From contig NW_024464918.1 of the NCBI RefSeq assembly GCF_017591425.1, positions 12,212,001 through 12,276,000 of the forward strand: a stretch of DNA of 64,000 bases. The letters run 5' to 3'. Positions 22,741-33,691 of this stretch are shown here, one piece after another. The DNA comes from Ochotona curzoniae. Lineage: Eukaryota > Chordata > Mammalia > Lagomorpha > Ochotonidae. Within the stretch, counting starts at the first letter, position 1. Every line of letters starts with the position of its first letter. The position numbers and the translations under genes are program-made. The notes under the pieces are model-generated. The model searched no databases. It worked only from the letters and a program-made list of their open reading frames with translations, and was not told the DNA's origin.

Positions 22741-23527
22741 GCAGCCGTGGGTGACCTCCATCTGCGGACCAGTCACTGGAGCATATGGAACAGGCATCTG
22801 CACCCAGCTGCCCTGGCAGGCCAGGCAATCAGGGGGAAGATGCAGCAGATGACACCTTTCCCAAACCAGGGTCCCTAAGCTCCAGTACATTAAAAGACTG
22901 GGCAGCTGTTGGTGATGAGTGAATTGCAATCCCCAGAGGCAATCCGGGCAGCATTTGTGCCCACACAAGCTTGGGTGCCCCAGAGGCTAAAATGCGTTCT
23001 GCCTGGCAATTTAATTTAGGTCTCTGCCTTCTTCTTTCCTGTCCCCTCCTTCAAAAGATTGTGGAACCTACTGGTTAAAAGGAACCATGATACTTCTGGG
23101 GCAAACTGAAATGCACTTGACCTTTTTCTCTAAGAGGCAGCGCCTTGAAAAAGCAGCCTTGTCTGTCTTCCACTCCTTTTTGACGGCCTTCTGGTGGTCC
23201 AGCTGTGGGTGGGTGGTAGCTGGGTGAAGGGTTCATTTGCGAGATTGTCATTTCCTGTTAAGAGTCTAAAACCGACTACATGGCAGAAGAAAAAGGAAAC
23301 ACTTGTAGTGTGACAAATAAAATGCAAATTTTTCTCTGCAATTTCCTGGTGAGAATTAAATGTCGAGCAGGAGGAAGGAGGTACTTCAGAAGGGCATGCT
23401 TAAATGTGCGTCAAGGAAACAGCAGATAGAGAATGTAACCATGGGTCTTGTATCAGATGTGAAGAATTTATTTAGGAAGCCCTGTTCTTGAATGCTGAAA
23501 TATTTAACATAGTTCAAGTGCTTAGAC
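22741..23527. other. Unassigned DNA, possibly conserved in part
   Basis: No repeat recognised. About 23100-23350 is unique-looking sequence of mixed composition without simple repeats. Frames of 65-82 codons occur on the minus strand without family likeness. Confidence 0.3.
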
Positions 23528-23825
23528 GCGGGCATTAGGCACAGTGGTAATGCCAGCTAAGGCACCTTCAACTCTTATTGCCTAGGTTTGGCTACCAGCT
23601 CCAGCTCCTGATTTCAGCTTCTTACCAGGGCAGACCATGGGAGGCGGCAGGTAATGGCTGTCATGTGGGAGACCAAGATGGAGGCTCCAGCTCACCACTC
23701 AAGCCCGGCACCAGTCCTGGCTCTTGCCACATTTGAGAAATGAGACAACAGAAAAGACCTCTCTGTTTGTCTTCTCTGTCTCTCTCAAATGTGTGTGTAT
23801 ACATATCTACTTATTTATATATATA
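23528..23825 (+). mobile_element. Old CSINE, diverged subtype
   Basis: Sense: CGCGGGCATTAGGCACAGTGG head, GTTTGGCTACCAGCTCCAGC, CTTACCAGGGCAGACCATGG, CATGTGGGAGACCAAGATGG, GGCTCTTGCCACATTTG and TCTTCTCTGTCTCTCTCAAA, passing into GTGTGTGTATAC and TATATA tracts. Same older subtype as at 761 and 32343. Confidence 0.8.
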
Positions 23826-23897
23826 GTAAGTGCTAAAATCAGTTGCTATATACAGCACAAAACCAGTTGCCATTAACACCTATTGAAAAAAAAAAAG

Positions 23898-23990
23898 TCA
23901 TGAGAAACAGAATGTTTATTTTAATCCAAAAAATTTATGCAAAGCTTTTCATAACATGTATTTTCGTGAACTTTTTTTGAGGACATTCCC
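23898..23990. mobile_element. Fragment of a small inverted-repeat element (MITE-like)
   Basis: AATCCAAAAAATTTATGC, TTTTCATAACATGTATTTTCG and GTGAACTTTTTTTGAGGAC resemble the terminal half of a small DNA-transposon-like family with 'aaaagttcatggaaa' inverted ends. Compare the copies at 38.8 and 50.2 kb. The left end is missing or diverged. Confidence 0.45.
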
Positions 23991-24399
23991 CTACCACCTT
24001 CTTACTGTTTTCACATCATTTGTGTAACATACATTTTCACAGGAAGAAGAATGAGACAGTGGTCTCTTTAAATGCTTGCCTGTGTATTGGCAGAGGGGCT
24101 TGAGCAGAGTGTAGGGAGAATGAGACTGAATGAAATGGGAGGAAACGGCTGAAGAGAAAGGAGCAGGCAAGGAGGGATAAGGAACACCTGCTAGCACGGG
24201 GAGTCCAGAACATGAACATTGAAATTTCAAGAAAACTTTGGAGCATGATAAACGAGAGGATGTCCCCTCATATCTACTAAACTATATACATGTCCGTTAT
24301 TAAAGTTGGTAGAGTCGGTCGCTGGGGTCACTAGATCTGGTGATGGTTTAAGCTGATCTTAAAGTAGATTTTGGGAGAAGGAGAATGACAGAACTCTCG
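23991..24399. other. Unassigned DNA
   Basis: Purine-rich plus strand around 24030-24190. Two overlapping minus-strand frames of 69-79 codons share no likeness with a known family. Confidence 0.35.
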
Positions 24400-24770
24400 T
24401 TGCACTTGAGTACAGATGAAACCGACATTTGGGATTTTGGAGATGCCATAGCAAGTTACCACAAAGAAGGCGTCAGAAAACAACAGGACAACATTTCTTC
24501 TCAGCTCACATCTAATAGCCAAAAGTCTAAAATGCTAAAGGACTACGCTTCCTCTGGCTTGGCATTCCTTGACTTGTGCAGCCACATCAGTTCAAATCTG
24601 AACTTTGTAATCATAAGACCTTTTAATGTATCTCAAATCTGTGTGGTTTTCTCATAAGGATGATTGTCATTGGACCTAGGGTTCACTTGGAAAATCAGGA
24701 ATGGTCTCATCTTAATATCAGCAAAAGCCCCTTATGCCAAATGAGGAAACATGCACAGGCTCCAGCCAGT
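24400..24770 (-). mobile_element. MLT1-like LTR, antisense
   Basis: Antisense MLT1 landmarks in order: CAACATTTCTTCTCAGCTC, AGCCAAAAGTCTAAAATGC, TCTGGCTTGGCATTCCTTGAC, TCTCATAAGGATGATTGTCATTGG, CTAGGGTTCACTTGGAAAATC, TGGTCTCATCTTAATATC. The 90-codon frame at 24385-24657 is therefore derived from the LTR and not a gene. Confidence 0.7.
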
Positions 24771-24814
24771 GGGACATGGACCTATCTCCGTAAGAGCCAC
24801 TGATCAGCCTGTTG

Positions 24815-24905
24815 TGAGTGCCCTGAAGCTCAGAGAGGTTAGGTGACTTGCTTCAAGTATTTGGCATTAGAGGACAATGGGATAGAAATCTGAGGAGCAG
24901 AGACA
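24815..24905 (-). mobile_element. MIR remnant, antisense
   Basis: CTGAAGCTCAGAGAGGTTAGG, TGACTTGCTTCAAGTA and GGGATAGAAATCTGAGG correspond to the antisense MIR core (gaggcacagagaggttaagtaacttgcccaagg..gggattcgaa). Confidence 0.65.
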
Positions 24906-25014
24906 GGAAATGATTTACCTGAAACACCATATAATTGCTATCAGGTTGTGTCTAAGGATCAGTCTCCACCAGTCTTCAGTGGTTTTACCCAGGTATGAAT
25001 AAGAAGCTCTCATC

Positions 25015-25230
25015 TTATTCATTTACTTACATATTTACTTAATGAGTCAACAGATACTGAGGACACTGTGTTACATGGTGTGCTTAGTGCTGGGAGATGA
25101 TCAATTTACAAAATGAAGTTATTTCTTGGATTTATGGGACATGGTATAATATGAGGAAACAGACAATACTAATATTACAATTAAAATCTGAAAATGCTAT
25201 AAATGAAGTAAACAGTGTTATGTGAGAGTG
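25015..25230 (-). mobile_element. L2 3' end, antisense
   Basis: TTTACTTAATGAGTCAACAG, CACTGTGTTACATGG, GCTTAGTGCTGGGAGATGATC and ACAATACTAATATTAC match the order of antisense L2. Confidence 0.6.
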
Positions 25231-26334
25231 TCTTAGTTATGTTACTATTTTAGGTAGAGAAATTAGATATGGTCACTGTGAGATTTGAAACAGTTCACTG
25301 TGCAAAGAGGTTGGACATGACCCTCCATCCCAAACATAATCTAATAAGGAGCAAATCGGTTTGTCTTGTTTTAAGAATGTTCCAGAGGCTATTGTAGCCA
25401 GAGCTAAGTGCTGGTAAGCAAGAGCATATTTTCCTCTGGAGGAAGAGTTCTAGTAAAAGAATGTGAATGGCTTCGACACACAACATATCAAAATAATATA
25501 AAAGCAGCTATAGACAGATTATGAAGTGTTCTTATAGAACTCCACTAAGTTTGAAATGTTTATGAAATATCCACGTGACAAAATCAAATCAAGCGTTGAA
25601 TATACATGTCTAACATTCAAAGGGACGGTCTAGGCTAGAGATAGGTTAAGAATCATCAAATAGAAATTAAAGCCATGGAAATGAACAAGATCATCCAGAG
25701 GAAGAATTATATATCCCAGTAGGAAATGGGTAGCATCTTCCTTTGCATTAATTCAAGTCTGAGGTTTTTGCCAACTTGGGGCTCTTTTTCTATATCATGA
25801 ATAGACTTTCCTGTGCCCTTCAGAGTCGTCGTGACAATCTTAGCTCACATGAGTTTCTACCAAGTTCACATGGGAATACCCACAAATGGCTTTATGTTGA
25901 GAAATAAGAATATGCAAGTAGAAACATCATGTGAAATCCTTGTGTATGATTTGTAGTCCAGTCCTTCCCAAGAAGGGAGCTTAGGCTATGATGGGTTCCG
26001 ATGGGCATTGTCCTCACTACTTCAGCTCCAAAACATTGCATGAGTTCATTTGTACACAGATGCAGTCTGTACTTAATGAGGTATAATTGCATGAAATTCA
26101 CTGACTCCTTTCATGTGGATGAGCCCTTGTTTACTACTTAGCTGCCTCTGCTTGCCTAGTGGAAAAAATCCTGACACAGAACTATTGCTTGCCTCTAACC
26201 CATTTAGAGACGTAGATGTGGTCAAAAATGTGATTCTACAGAGTTCAAGTCTCTTAAACTTACCTTAGCCACATTTGCTGAGGATCAGCGGGGCCATCAT
26301 GAGGTGGCTTTTGCCTTTTCATTGCTGTATTCCT
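25231..26334. other. Unassigned DNA
   Basis: No repeat family, exon-like segment or gene recognised. Confidence 0.4.
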
Positions 26335-26835
26335 GGTCCCTAATGTGTCTCCCCTGCTCCACAGTTTAAGTCAGGCTCCCCCCGACCTTTCCTCCTTACC
26401 ATTCTGTCTTCATATTCTAGCACACAATCTCCTTTCCATCTCCCAAATACACTTCACTCATTCCAACCACAGTCCCCTCTCCCTGGATCCCTCTTCCTAG
26501 CTGTCATTCTGTAACTAATGCCTTGAATGCAGGTCTCACATCAACTGTCATCTTCCCTTACCTGCCTTCTCCCGACCACTCATTCTGGATGTCTCTCTTT
26601 TCCATCCGTGCATGACCATCCCCATGACCAGCAGTACTTTCTTGAATTTCCATGGCTTTAATTTCTACTTGATGATTCTTAACTTGCTCATTTACTTATC
26701 TTTGTGCCATCTCCCTCCACTAGAACAGACACTCCTTGAATTTAAAGCCCTCAATGTTTTAGCCTCCTGAATCCCCAGTGGTAAAGCAGGACATGACACA
26801 TAGGAGATAATTACTCAAAAAAATTTTTTTAACAT
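26335..26835 (+). mobile_element. L2 3' end, well preserved
   Basis: Sense L2 3' UTR in order: pyrimidine-rich TCCTCTTCCTAGCTG, TTAACTTGCTCATTTAC, CCATCTCCCTCCACTAGAAC, ACACTCCTTGAATTTAAAG, AGCCTCCTGAATCCCCAGTGG, GACATGACACATAGGAG and ATAATTACTCAA. The order and the terminal 'cctggcacataggtgctcaa'-type end make this one of the clearest L2s in the window. Confidence 0.85.
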
Positions 26836-29447
26836 TAAAGTGGCATTAGAGCTTTTGACTGTATGTCAGCTACCTTGTATAAAGCTTACATTGCCTCGTT
26901 ATACTCTGATGGGGTGATGGTTATTTCCTCAACATTTATAGATAGTTGCTGCTGAAACCTCATATCAAAACCAGTTCTGTTTGATATCTTGCTATTTGCA
27001 GGCTTTGTATTAACATTTGATTTGTCATACATCAAGAAAATGAATGAAAACTTTAGTGTAATATTGGTTTTAAACCATTCTTCATCAGCTAAAACATAAT
27101 CATGTAGTATCGAGTCACTTAAGAAACACATACTGAATTTCTTTTCTGTGCCACACACTTTAGTGGATGGTGAAGACTCCTAGTCTAGGAGACTCAATGT
27201 CATTTTCAGCTCTATTTTTCACATACTATTCCCACAAATAAGTACTGGATATTACATGCCAGTCACTATTCTAGCATCTGGTTCAATTAGTCTGTCTCTT
27301 GCCAATATGATATGCTACAGTTGGATCCAGGCTTAAATCACTTCTGCCAGGGGATGAAAAATAATAATGATAATGATTAATAAATAAAATAATTATTAAT
27401 AAATAATAATTTAGATGCTCTTCCTAATGTCTCAAGTTCTCAGTGCCAGAAATGATTTGGATTGGCTTTCATGTGTGTCATGCAACTACACCTGATCCAG
27501 TCATAGTGTCCAGAGTGACATGGTTCTCGGAACAAGTCAGACCTGGATCACCAACCTTCCTCTGTGATCAGCAGCCTCAACAGAACCATGTGACTGATGA
27601 GGCAGGCAGGTAGCTGTCAGAAAGAAAGCTATGGTGCAAGACAAATGAGTGTGCTGTCTAGGTTCAAAACGCAATATGATTCATGATGCGCCCACCATAC
27701 CTCCCCAAGCATGAGTAGTAACTGCCTCATCAATGGGTTGCCCTTACAAAGGACACTTCCCAGGACGTATTTGTTCCTTAAGTCTGTTACAATTAGGAGA
27801 TGAAGTGAAAGGCTTATATTTTGTAACTTAAATAAAATGTTTCCAAATATAGCATCATCCACACTGTACAGCTGAATGTTTCTGTTAAGACACACCATTG
27901 TTAAAGAGTATTGGCCTGCAGTGTGAGACTATGAATACTTAAGTTACATAATTTACAAAGCTTCTCTGAGAAATACGTTCTGTGAGGTTGTGAAAGGATT
28001 TTGAAAAGCATTAAAACATAGAAGCAGAAGACACTTTATTGTTAATAGCTAGAAAATGAGTGCTCTGCAGAATTGCATAGTCTCCTGTAAAGGTATGGGG
28101 CGAAACGTAAAAATTCATAGAGAAAGATTCAAATGGCAAAAAATACTTAGGAAGCAAAAGACAATTTTCTAAAATGAAGGGTTTAAACAGAATGAATCAG
28201 CAATGTCAGGGCAAGACATTCTTTTAAAAGTCTGAACACGTTTCTGATTGTATTTATATACATATATATGCAGTTTAGAGTTTCTCCAACAGAAATAATA
28301 GAACTTTAAGACCAAAATTGTTTACCTAACTCTCCTGGCCAACCAGAGCACAAGAACCTGAGCCCATGGGTGCTTCTAGGGCATAACATAGTATATTCAC
28401 TCGAGTGCTTTAGTGTGCGACATTTTAGGTACATTGCCTCCCTCTTGGAAAAGAAATGTGGAAAGGAACCACACTTCTGTCCACAGGCCAAGTGTAACTA
28501 GGTGCAGTAGCCCTGTAAATAAAAATGTAAATTGCAATCACAGAGACTAAGTGTAGCATCTTAGAAGAGCAAGTTTGTGTATTTCTTAGTCTGCAAGTCC
28601 AAGGTGGATCTATTCCAGGCAACAAGAAAGAAGTGGAGGAAAGAATACTGGCAAGTAGGTTCATCCAAATGAAGATGAAACAAAACCCGCAAATATTGTT
28701 CCTGCTTCTATTTAGTGGGCCACCTAGCAATGAATGAGGCTGGACACTGAAATCTCTAGTTGGGCAGCCACATATGTAGACAGCACTAATACTAGGGGAC
28801 TACAGATACTGGAAGGCAAAGAGGATCATTCCTGTGTCATACACTTGTTGAGATCATGCCATGTTTAAAGCATTGTGGGCACTTCAACTATGACTAAAAT
28901 AATGATCTGCATTTAAGAAGCAAATAACAAACATATAGGACTCTCTGTCAAAGTGGAATGTGATAAGGCAAATACAAACCCAGTGTTATGAAAGTCTGGG
29001 TGGGGTAAGAGGGATAGAGACCCTCTCTGTCAAATATAAGAAAAATTGTTGGAAGAGGTTAGAATTGAAATGGACCTGATGATTGAATAGAACTGGGCAG
29101 ACTGAAAACTGAAGTTAGGAAAAGGCGCTAAGAAGGCAGAGATACCATCCAAGTTACTGGATGGAACTTTGTCACCCAGTTGGTGGTGTTCTCCTTGGTT
29201 CGTGAATGCAGAGAACACTGGCTAGATCTCTGCGGTTTTTTCTCCCTGTGAACTTTAGGGGAGAGAATCATTTCTGGTGAGGCTGCTGGAACATAAGCTT
29301 CAAGAAAACAAAGACATTGGCTCCTTTTTTTTTCTTTATCCCTAGCTCTTGGGGTACTGTTGTTTTTCACAGAATACTAAACAAGTAATGGTATGAATGA
29401 GTTAATGATTAGTTAGAGGTATCTGTGATTTTCTTTAGGTTTTTCTT
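26836..29447. other. Unassigned DNA, scattered L2 traces
   Basis: About 27225-27300 (GTACTGGATATTACATGCCAG, CACTATTCTAGCATC) resembles antisense L2. An A/T-only stretch at about 27358-27412 is built of ATAATAAT and AATAAATAA units. About 29000-29130 may be antisense L2. The 101-codon minus-strand frame ending at 28425 shows no family. Confidence 0.35.
27358..27412. repeat. A/T-only low-complexity tract
   Basis: About 55 bases nearly free of G and C, of ATAATAAT/AATAAATAA type. Confidence 0.85.
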
Positions 29448-29788
29448 TTAAGTTTTATTTGAAAAGCAGAGTTATAGAGAGACTGGGAGGGAGAGACAAA
29501 GAAAAGTAGAGAGAGAGAGAGGCAAAATCTTCCATCTGCTGGTTCACTCCCCAAATGGCTGCACATATTGAAACTGGGCTAGTCCAAAGCCAGGGACCAG
29601 GAGCTTCTTCCAGATCTCCCATACAGATACAGGCACCCCAGTACTCGAGCCATCCTTTGCTGCTTTCCCAGGTACATTAGCAGGATGTTGCATCAGAAGC
29701 AGAGAAGCCAAGAGTCAAACCCGTGTCCATAAAGGATGCTGGCAATGCAGATGGTAGTTTACATCTTACACCACAGCACAGGCTCCAA
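29448..29788 (-). mobile_element. Old CSINE, antisense
   Basis: Antisense: TTTATTTGAAAAGCAGAGTT tail region, GAGAGAGAGAGAGGC, CTTCCATCTGCTGGTTCACTC, GCCAGGGACCAGGAGCTTC, TCCCATACAGATACAGG, GCCATCCTTTGCTGC and CACCACAGCACAGGCTCC head. The GAGA tract is the complement of the usual CTCT segment. Confidence 0.9.
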
Positions 29789-29814
29789 GGCTTTTGTTTA
29801 CTCCTTGGGTAGTG

Positions 29815-29890
29815 TTGTATAACAGTTAAAATTTGTGATTTGAAATCCAACATGGATGCAAATCTTACCACTGCTTTTCATTCTTAATAA
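29815..29890 (+). mobile_element. MIR fragment
   Basis: AACAGTTAAAATTTGTGATTTG and CATGGATGCAAATCTTACC correspond to the MIR head (agtggttaagagcacgggctctgg..ggttcgaatcccggctctgcc). Confidence 0.5.
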
Positions 29891-30059
29891 TTCTGCTTTC
29901 TGTCCATAATTGGTCATCAACAATTACTACTTGCTTTTGGGGGTTCCACTAAGATAAGCAGTGTAAAGTATTTAGCAAAAATATCTAGCAGAACTGAAGT
30001 TTTTTTGTTTGTTTTGATTTCTTTTTTTCCTCCAATTATTATCCCATACCCACTGCTCT

Positions 30060-30470
30060 ACTAAAGCAGTTTCCCTCTGATCCTCCAAGTTAACCCTTGT
30101 CCTATATTCCTCTGCTTGTTTCAGTTGGCTGGTCCCTCCAGCATCTGGTACATATTCACCAATATCACACAGGAGGCAAAGCCAATTTTAATGCTAGTTT
30201 TGCCATGAAATCAACTACTATGGCACTAATCAGATGTTATCTCTTCATTTTAGAATTATTGAATGCTAATTCAGTTGCTTTTGTGTTTACAACAAGTCTG
30301 GCCTTTGAATCCTAAGGTGCCATGAATGGATAAGTGAAAGATATTTTATTTATGTTTTCTGGCAAATCTACAAGGATTCTGCTTGTGCCCTTAGCTGGGA
30401 CCCACTGAATCTTACCCATAATAGATGCTCAATAAATGTGGATTGAATGTGAATAAACAAAGGTTTTACA
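30060..30470 (+). mobile_element. L2 3' region
   Basis: The closing part GGATTCTGCTTGTGCCC, TAGCTGGGACCCACTGAATC and AATAGATGCTCAATAAATG gives the L2 3' end. The earlier portion (CCTCTGCTTGTTTCAG) is weaker. Confidence 0.55.
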
Positions 30471-32342
30471 CAAATAAAGTAAAATCCAAACCAATCGCCT
30501 ACCTGCAACTGTTCTCTTTTGAGGGTGTCCTATTGAAAGGAGTTATTGGGTATATAGCAGGAAGTTGACAGCCACTCTCTGGACTGTCTCCCAGGGCCTT
30601 TATAGAACAGGAAAGTTAATTATGGGACCAGATTAGCAGTTTCCTTTTTGATACAGTCAAAGTAAAACCAGCAGGATGCAATTTAGCTCTTCTCCACTTT
30701 CCAAATAGCAGCAAATTTTCATACAAAACAAAGAGATACTTGAATTGCAAATTGCTTAGAGAATCAGTGAGCAACCCCAATGAAAGAATATTTCTGCTAC
30801 TTTCAAAATCTGGCTGTTGTCTTTTCAGGTTTAACCACGTAGAAGGGCATTCACAACGGCCTGGGTGTCTTGCTGTTTCCACTCTTTGATAGGTGGGCAG
30901 GAAAAGCAATCCATGAAGGCTCCAGTGTGATCATCAGCTTAGAGAGCTTCCTCTTTCCTAATTCTCTAACGTGTGGAGTACCATCCTTCACTCCCAGAGG
31001 AGCACAGGAGTCCTCAGAAGTCTTCCCATTCAAGGTGATGAGGGCAACTGCTTATGAAGTCAGTCGGCATATAATGAATGAAACATGATAAGGGTGTGTG
31101 TGTTCTGTAAGATGTGAGTGAAGACCAAGGCAAACCCCCTACCCCATTAAACACCTTTGTCATATAGGATTGCCAGAAAACTGTTCATTGTTGGCACACA
31201 GTTCCAAGAATCTATAAAGTGAATTCCTAATGGAAATATTCATTTGCTGTATTGGCATCTAATTAATCTGAATAAAATCCTATCTATTGGCTGCATATAG
31301 TTTCTGGGCCAACAACTTACAACTTCTGATTGAGCCCAACTTCCTCATTTGACAGGAAAACTCAGGTCAGTAGAAACAAATACTTCATGAAAGATCCCAT
31401 AATGACCAAATTGTCTTGAGACCTCATCATGTACACAACAATTGTACCATGGACCGCTCTACCCATCAAGTCCTCGCTGTACCCCACTACACCCCATGCA
31501 ACCATAGTACAGCTTCATTTTCATAGAAACATCTGTAAAAATTTCTTTTCTGATTTGAATAAATAATTCATAATTTCTGCAGAGGATTTGGAATATAGAG
31601 CAAGGACAAGGAAAAACAAAATCATGTGGCAGTGTCACTTTTATTTATTTGGGACCTGAACCCTAGGGGGACATGGCTGAACCTGGTTGGACATGGGTTG
31701 CTTCCAGACATGGCCACTGGAGGGCAAAGTGGCATCTCAGTTGGATTAGCTCCAACTAAGTGATAAGGAAAATGAGGGCAGGGACTCAAAACACAAGTAC
31801 AGTCGGACAGGTGGCAGAAATGAGGAAAACAGGACAGGTGAGGAATGTGGCAAGGAAAGCAACTGCCTGCCTGAAGGATGTAGACACAGCTTAGACCAAC
31901 CACATAGTCATGTGGGAATCCAAATAGTACTGAAAGCCATTCAGGGTAATTTTTCTTTCCTTATGAAGCTTGAAATCCAACTCTTATTATGTTTGTGTAA
32001 GTACAGTTGAATGATGCTCATGTACATACATGAGATAGAGGTCAAGCAAAACACACCAAGGATGGACATTTGGATTATATCCTCTATGGTTTCTGACAAA
32101 TGTCTCATTTAGGGTGGGTCGTTCAGCTAGACAAATTGTTTTCTTGTGATCAGGCCAGTCATAGGCTATGGAGAACAAGCATGGAGAGGATCATATCAAA
32201 AAGATGAGACTTGACTGAAGAGAGAAGTCCTCTGGAGAGAGGAGGAACTAATAGGAGCCAGAGGGCAGTCTGGCTGCACAAACCTGTTCAAATCTAAAGT
32301 ACCTATTCTGAAAAACAGTGTTCAGCACAATTCATGTGTGGT
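30471..32342. other. Unassigned DNA
   Basis: No gene recognised. Minus-strand frames of 93-97 codons (30909 to 30616, 31903 to 31622) have low-complexity or unremarkable composition and no family likeness. Confidence 0.35.
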
Positions 32343-32635
32343 TTTGGCAGTTTGTATGCTAGTATTGTCTGTTAGAATGCCCGGGTATGAGTCCCAACTG
32401 TGCTCTGGATTCCAGCTTCTTACTAATGGTGTACCCTGGGAAGCAGCAGCTGATGGCTCAGGTCCTTAGGTTCCTGACATACCGCATGGGACCAGTTGGA
32501 ACTTGGCTTGAGTCTGACCTAGTTTACACTGTGGCAGACATATGGGGAATGAACCAGGGGATGAGAGATCTCTCTGTGTCTTTTTCCCCTTCTGTATCTC
32601 TCTGTTATTCAAATACATTAAGATAAAACTTAAAA
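32343..32635 (+). mobile_element. Old CSINE, diverged subtype
   Basis: GTATGAGTCCCAACTGTGC, ATTCCAGCTTCTTACTAATGG, ACCCTGGGAAGCAGCAGCTG, GGCTCAGGTCCTTAGG and GAATGAACCAGGGGATGAGAG, then TCTGTATCTCTC and an A-rich tail. Same subtype as at 761. Confidence 0.8.
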
Positions 32636-33624
32636 ACCTATTCTGGCATTTTGGTGTGTGTGCATGCTCACATGCACAATCTTCACCTTGCTAGAACAAT
32701 GGATACTCTGTGACCTGGTGGCCTGTGAAGACAACTTTATCTTCTCCAAAGCACACATGTGTTAAGTAACTCTAGATAACATTTTACTATGACAGGTCAA
32801 TAAATGAATAGACAGTGGAATGAAACCGAAGGAACGCTTCACTGGGGATCCTGAACCTCCCCATCTACCCATTCTAATCTCACTTTCTGTCTCTCAAGCT
32901 CCATTTTGTACTCTGTAAAGTGAGACTGTGGTACTTGCCCCATCTCTTTGTACTGGTGAAAACTTCTGATGGGAAGAGAGAAAAATCCAACTGATCATAG
33001 GTTGTTGGATAACAAACTAGGTTAAGCAAGAAAAGAAAGAAAAAGAAGTTCATACATTTAAGTAAGTTAAATGTTTCAATGATAGCTGGATTTAGGGGCC
33101 TGAATAATGTTGGAGTTGGGCATCCTTCATTCAGCATTTCCTGTGTTACTGGTTCCCTGCGTTGGCTTCCTGCTGTCAGCCCACACCATCCCAAGGATAG
33201 CCAAGGATAGTAGAGAAAGATCTTTTTTTTTTTTTTGACATTGTAAACACACGTTTGAGGACTGACTTTATCAGCCTGAAGCAAGTCCTTGTTTGTCCCT
33301 GACTCAGTCAATGTGGCAAAGAAGATGAAATGCACAGTGGCTGGACTAATACACACTTCGTGGAGCAATGAGGCATTTAACGTGGGCTTTAGGAGAACAT
33401 GGCTTGCATTCTGGCTGGTGGCAGATGAAGTGGTAGATCTGATTCCCATGGAGGAATAAACTGTTCCATTTGAAACGACTTCCTGGGAAAATACCCAGCC
33501 TCTTCTCTGAAGTTAGTTTAAAGCTGGAGCCATCCAGCTGGAGATAAGGACAAAATGTTTGATTATTCCTTGATGCCAACATAAGATCGTGTGTTTTATG
33601 TTTATTTCCTCTGATGTTTTTCAG
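32636..33624. other. Unassigned DNA upstream of an exon-like segment
   Basis: The minus strand holds the longest open frame of the window (33449 to 32880, 189 codons), which includes a run of lysines coded by a T-rich tract and a run of phenylalanines. It has no recognisable domain. No repeats identified. Confidence 0.35.
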
Positions 33625-33691
33625 GTTGCTTTGACAGAAGGATCAGGACTGAGTGGTGACTCTTATTTCAATGACAGCAGCAGTGTTAACA
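33625..33691 (+). other. Candidate internal coding exon (67 bases)
   Basis: Seen in sequence: a pyrimidine-rich acceptor (CCTCTGATGTTTTTCAG) ends at 33624 and a strong donor ACA|GTGAGTAG begins at 33692. Of the three frames only one is open, encoding VALTEGSGLSGDSYFNDSSS followed by VN and one base of the next codon; the other two have early stops. It would enter in phase 0 and leave in phase 1. The peptide is serine- and glycine-rich, polar, without cysteines or a hydrophobic segment. I do not recognise the gene. It sits in repeat-free DNA. It could be a short exon of a gene with very long introns, or chance. Confidence 0.4.

Noticed and set aside
24385..24657. A 90-codon plus-strand frame of convincing composition
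   Set aside because: The DNA follows antisense MLT1 LTR landmarks.
27358..27412. Possible origin or matrix-attachment site in the A/T-only tract
   Set aside because: Low-complexity A/T sequence alone gives no support for such a role.
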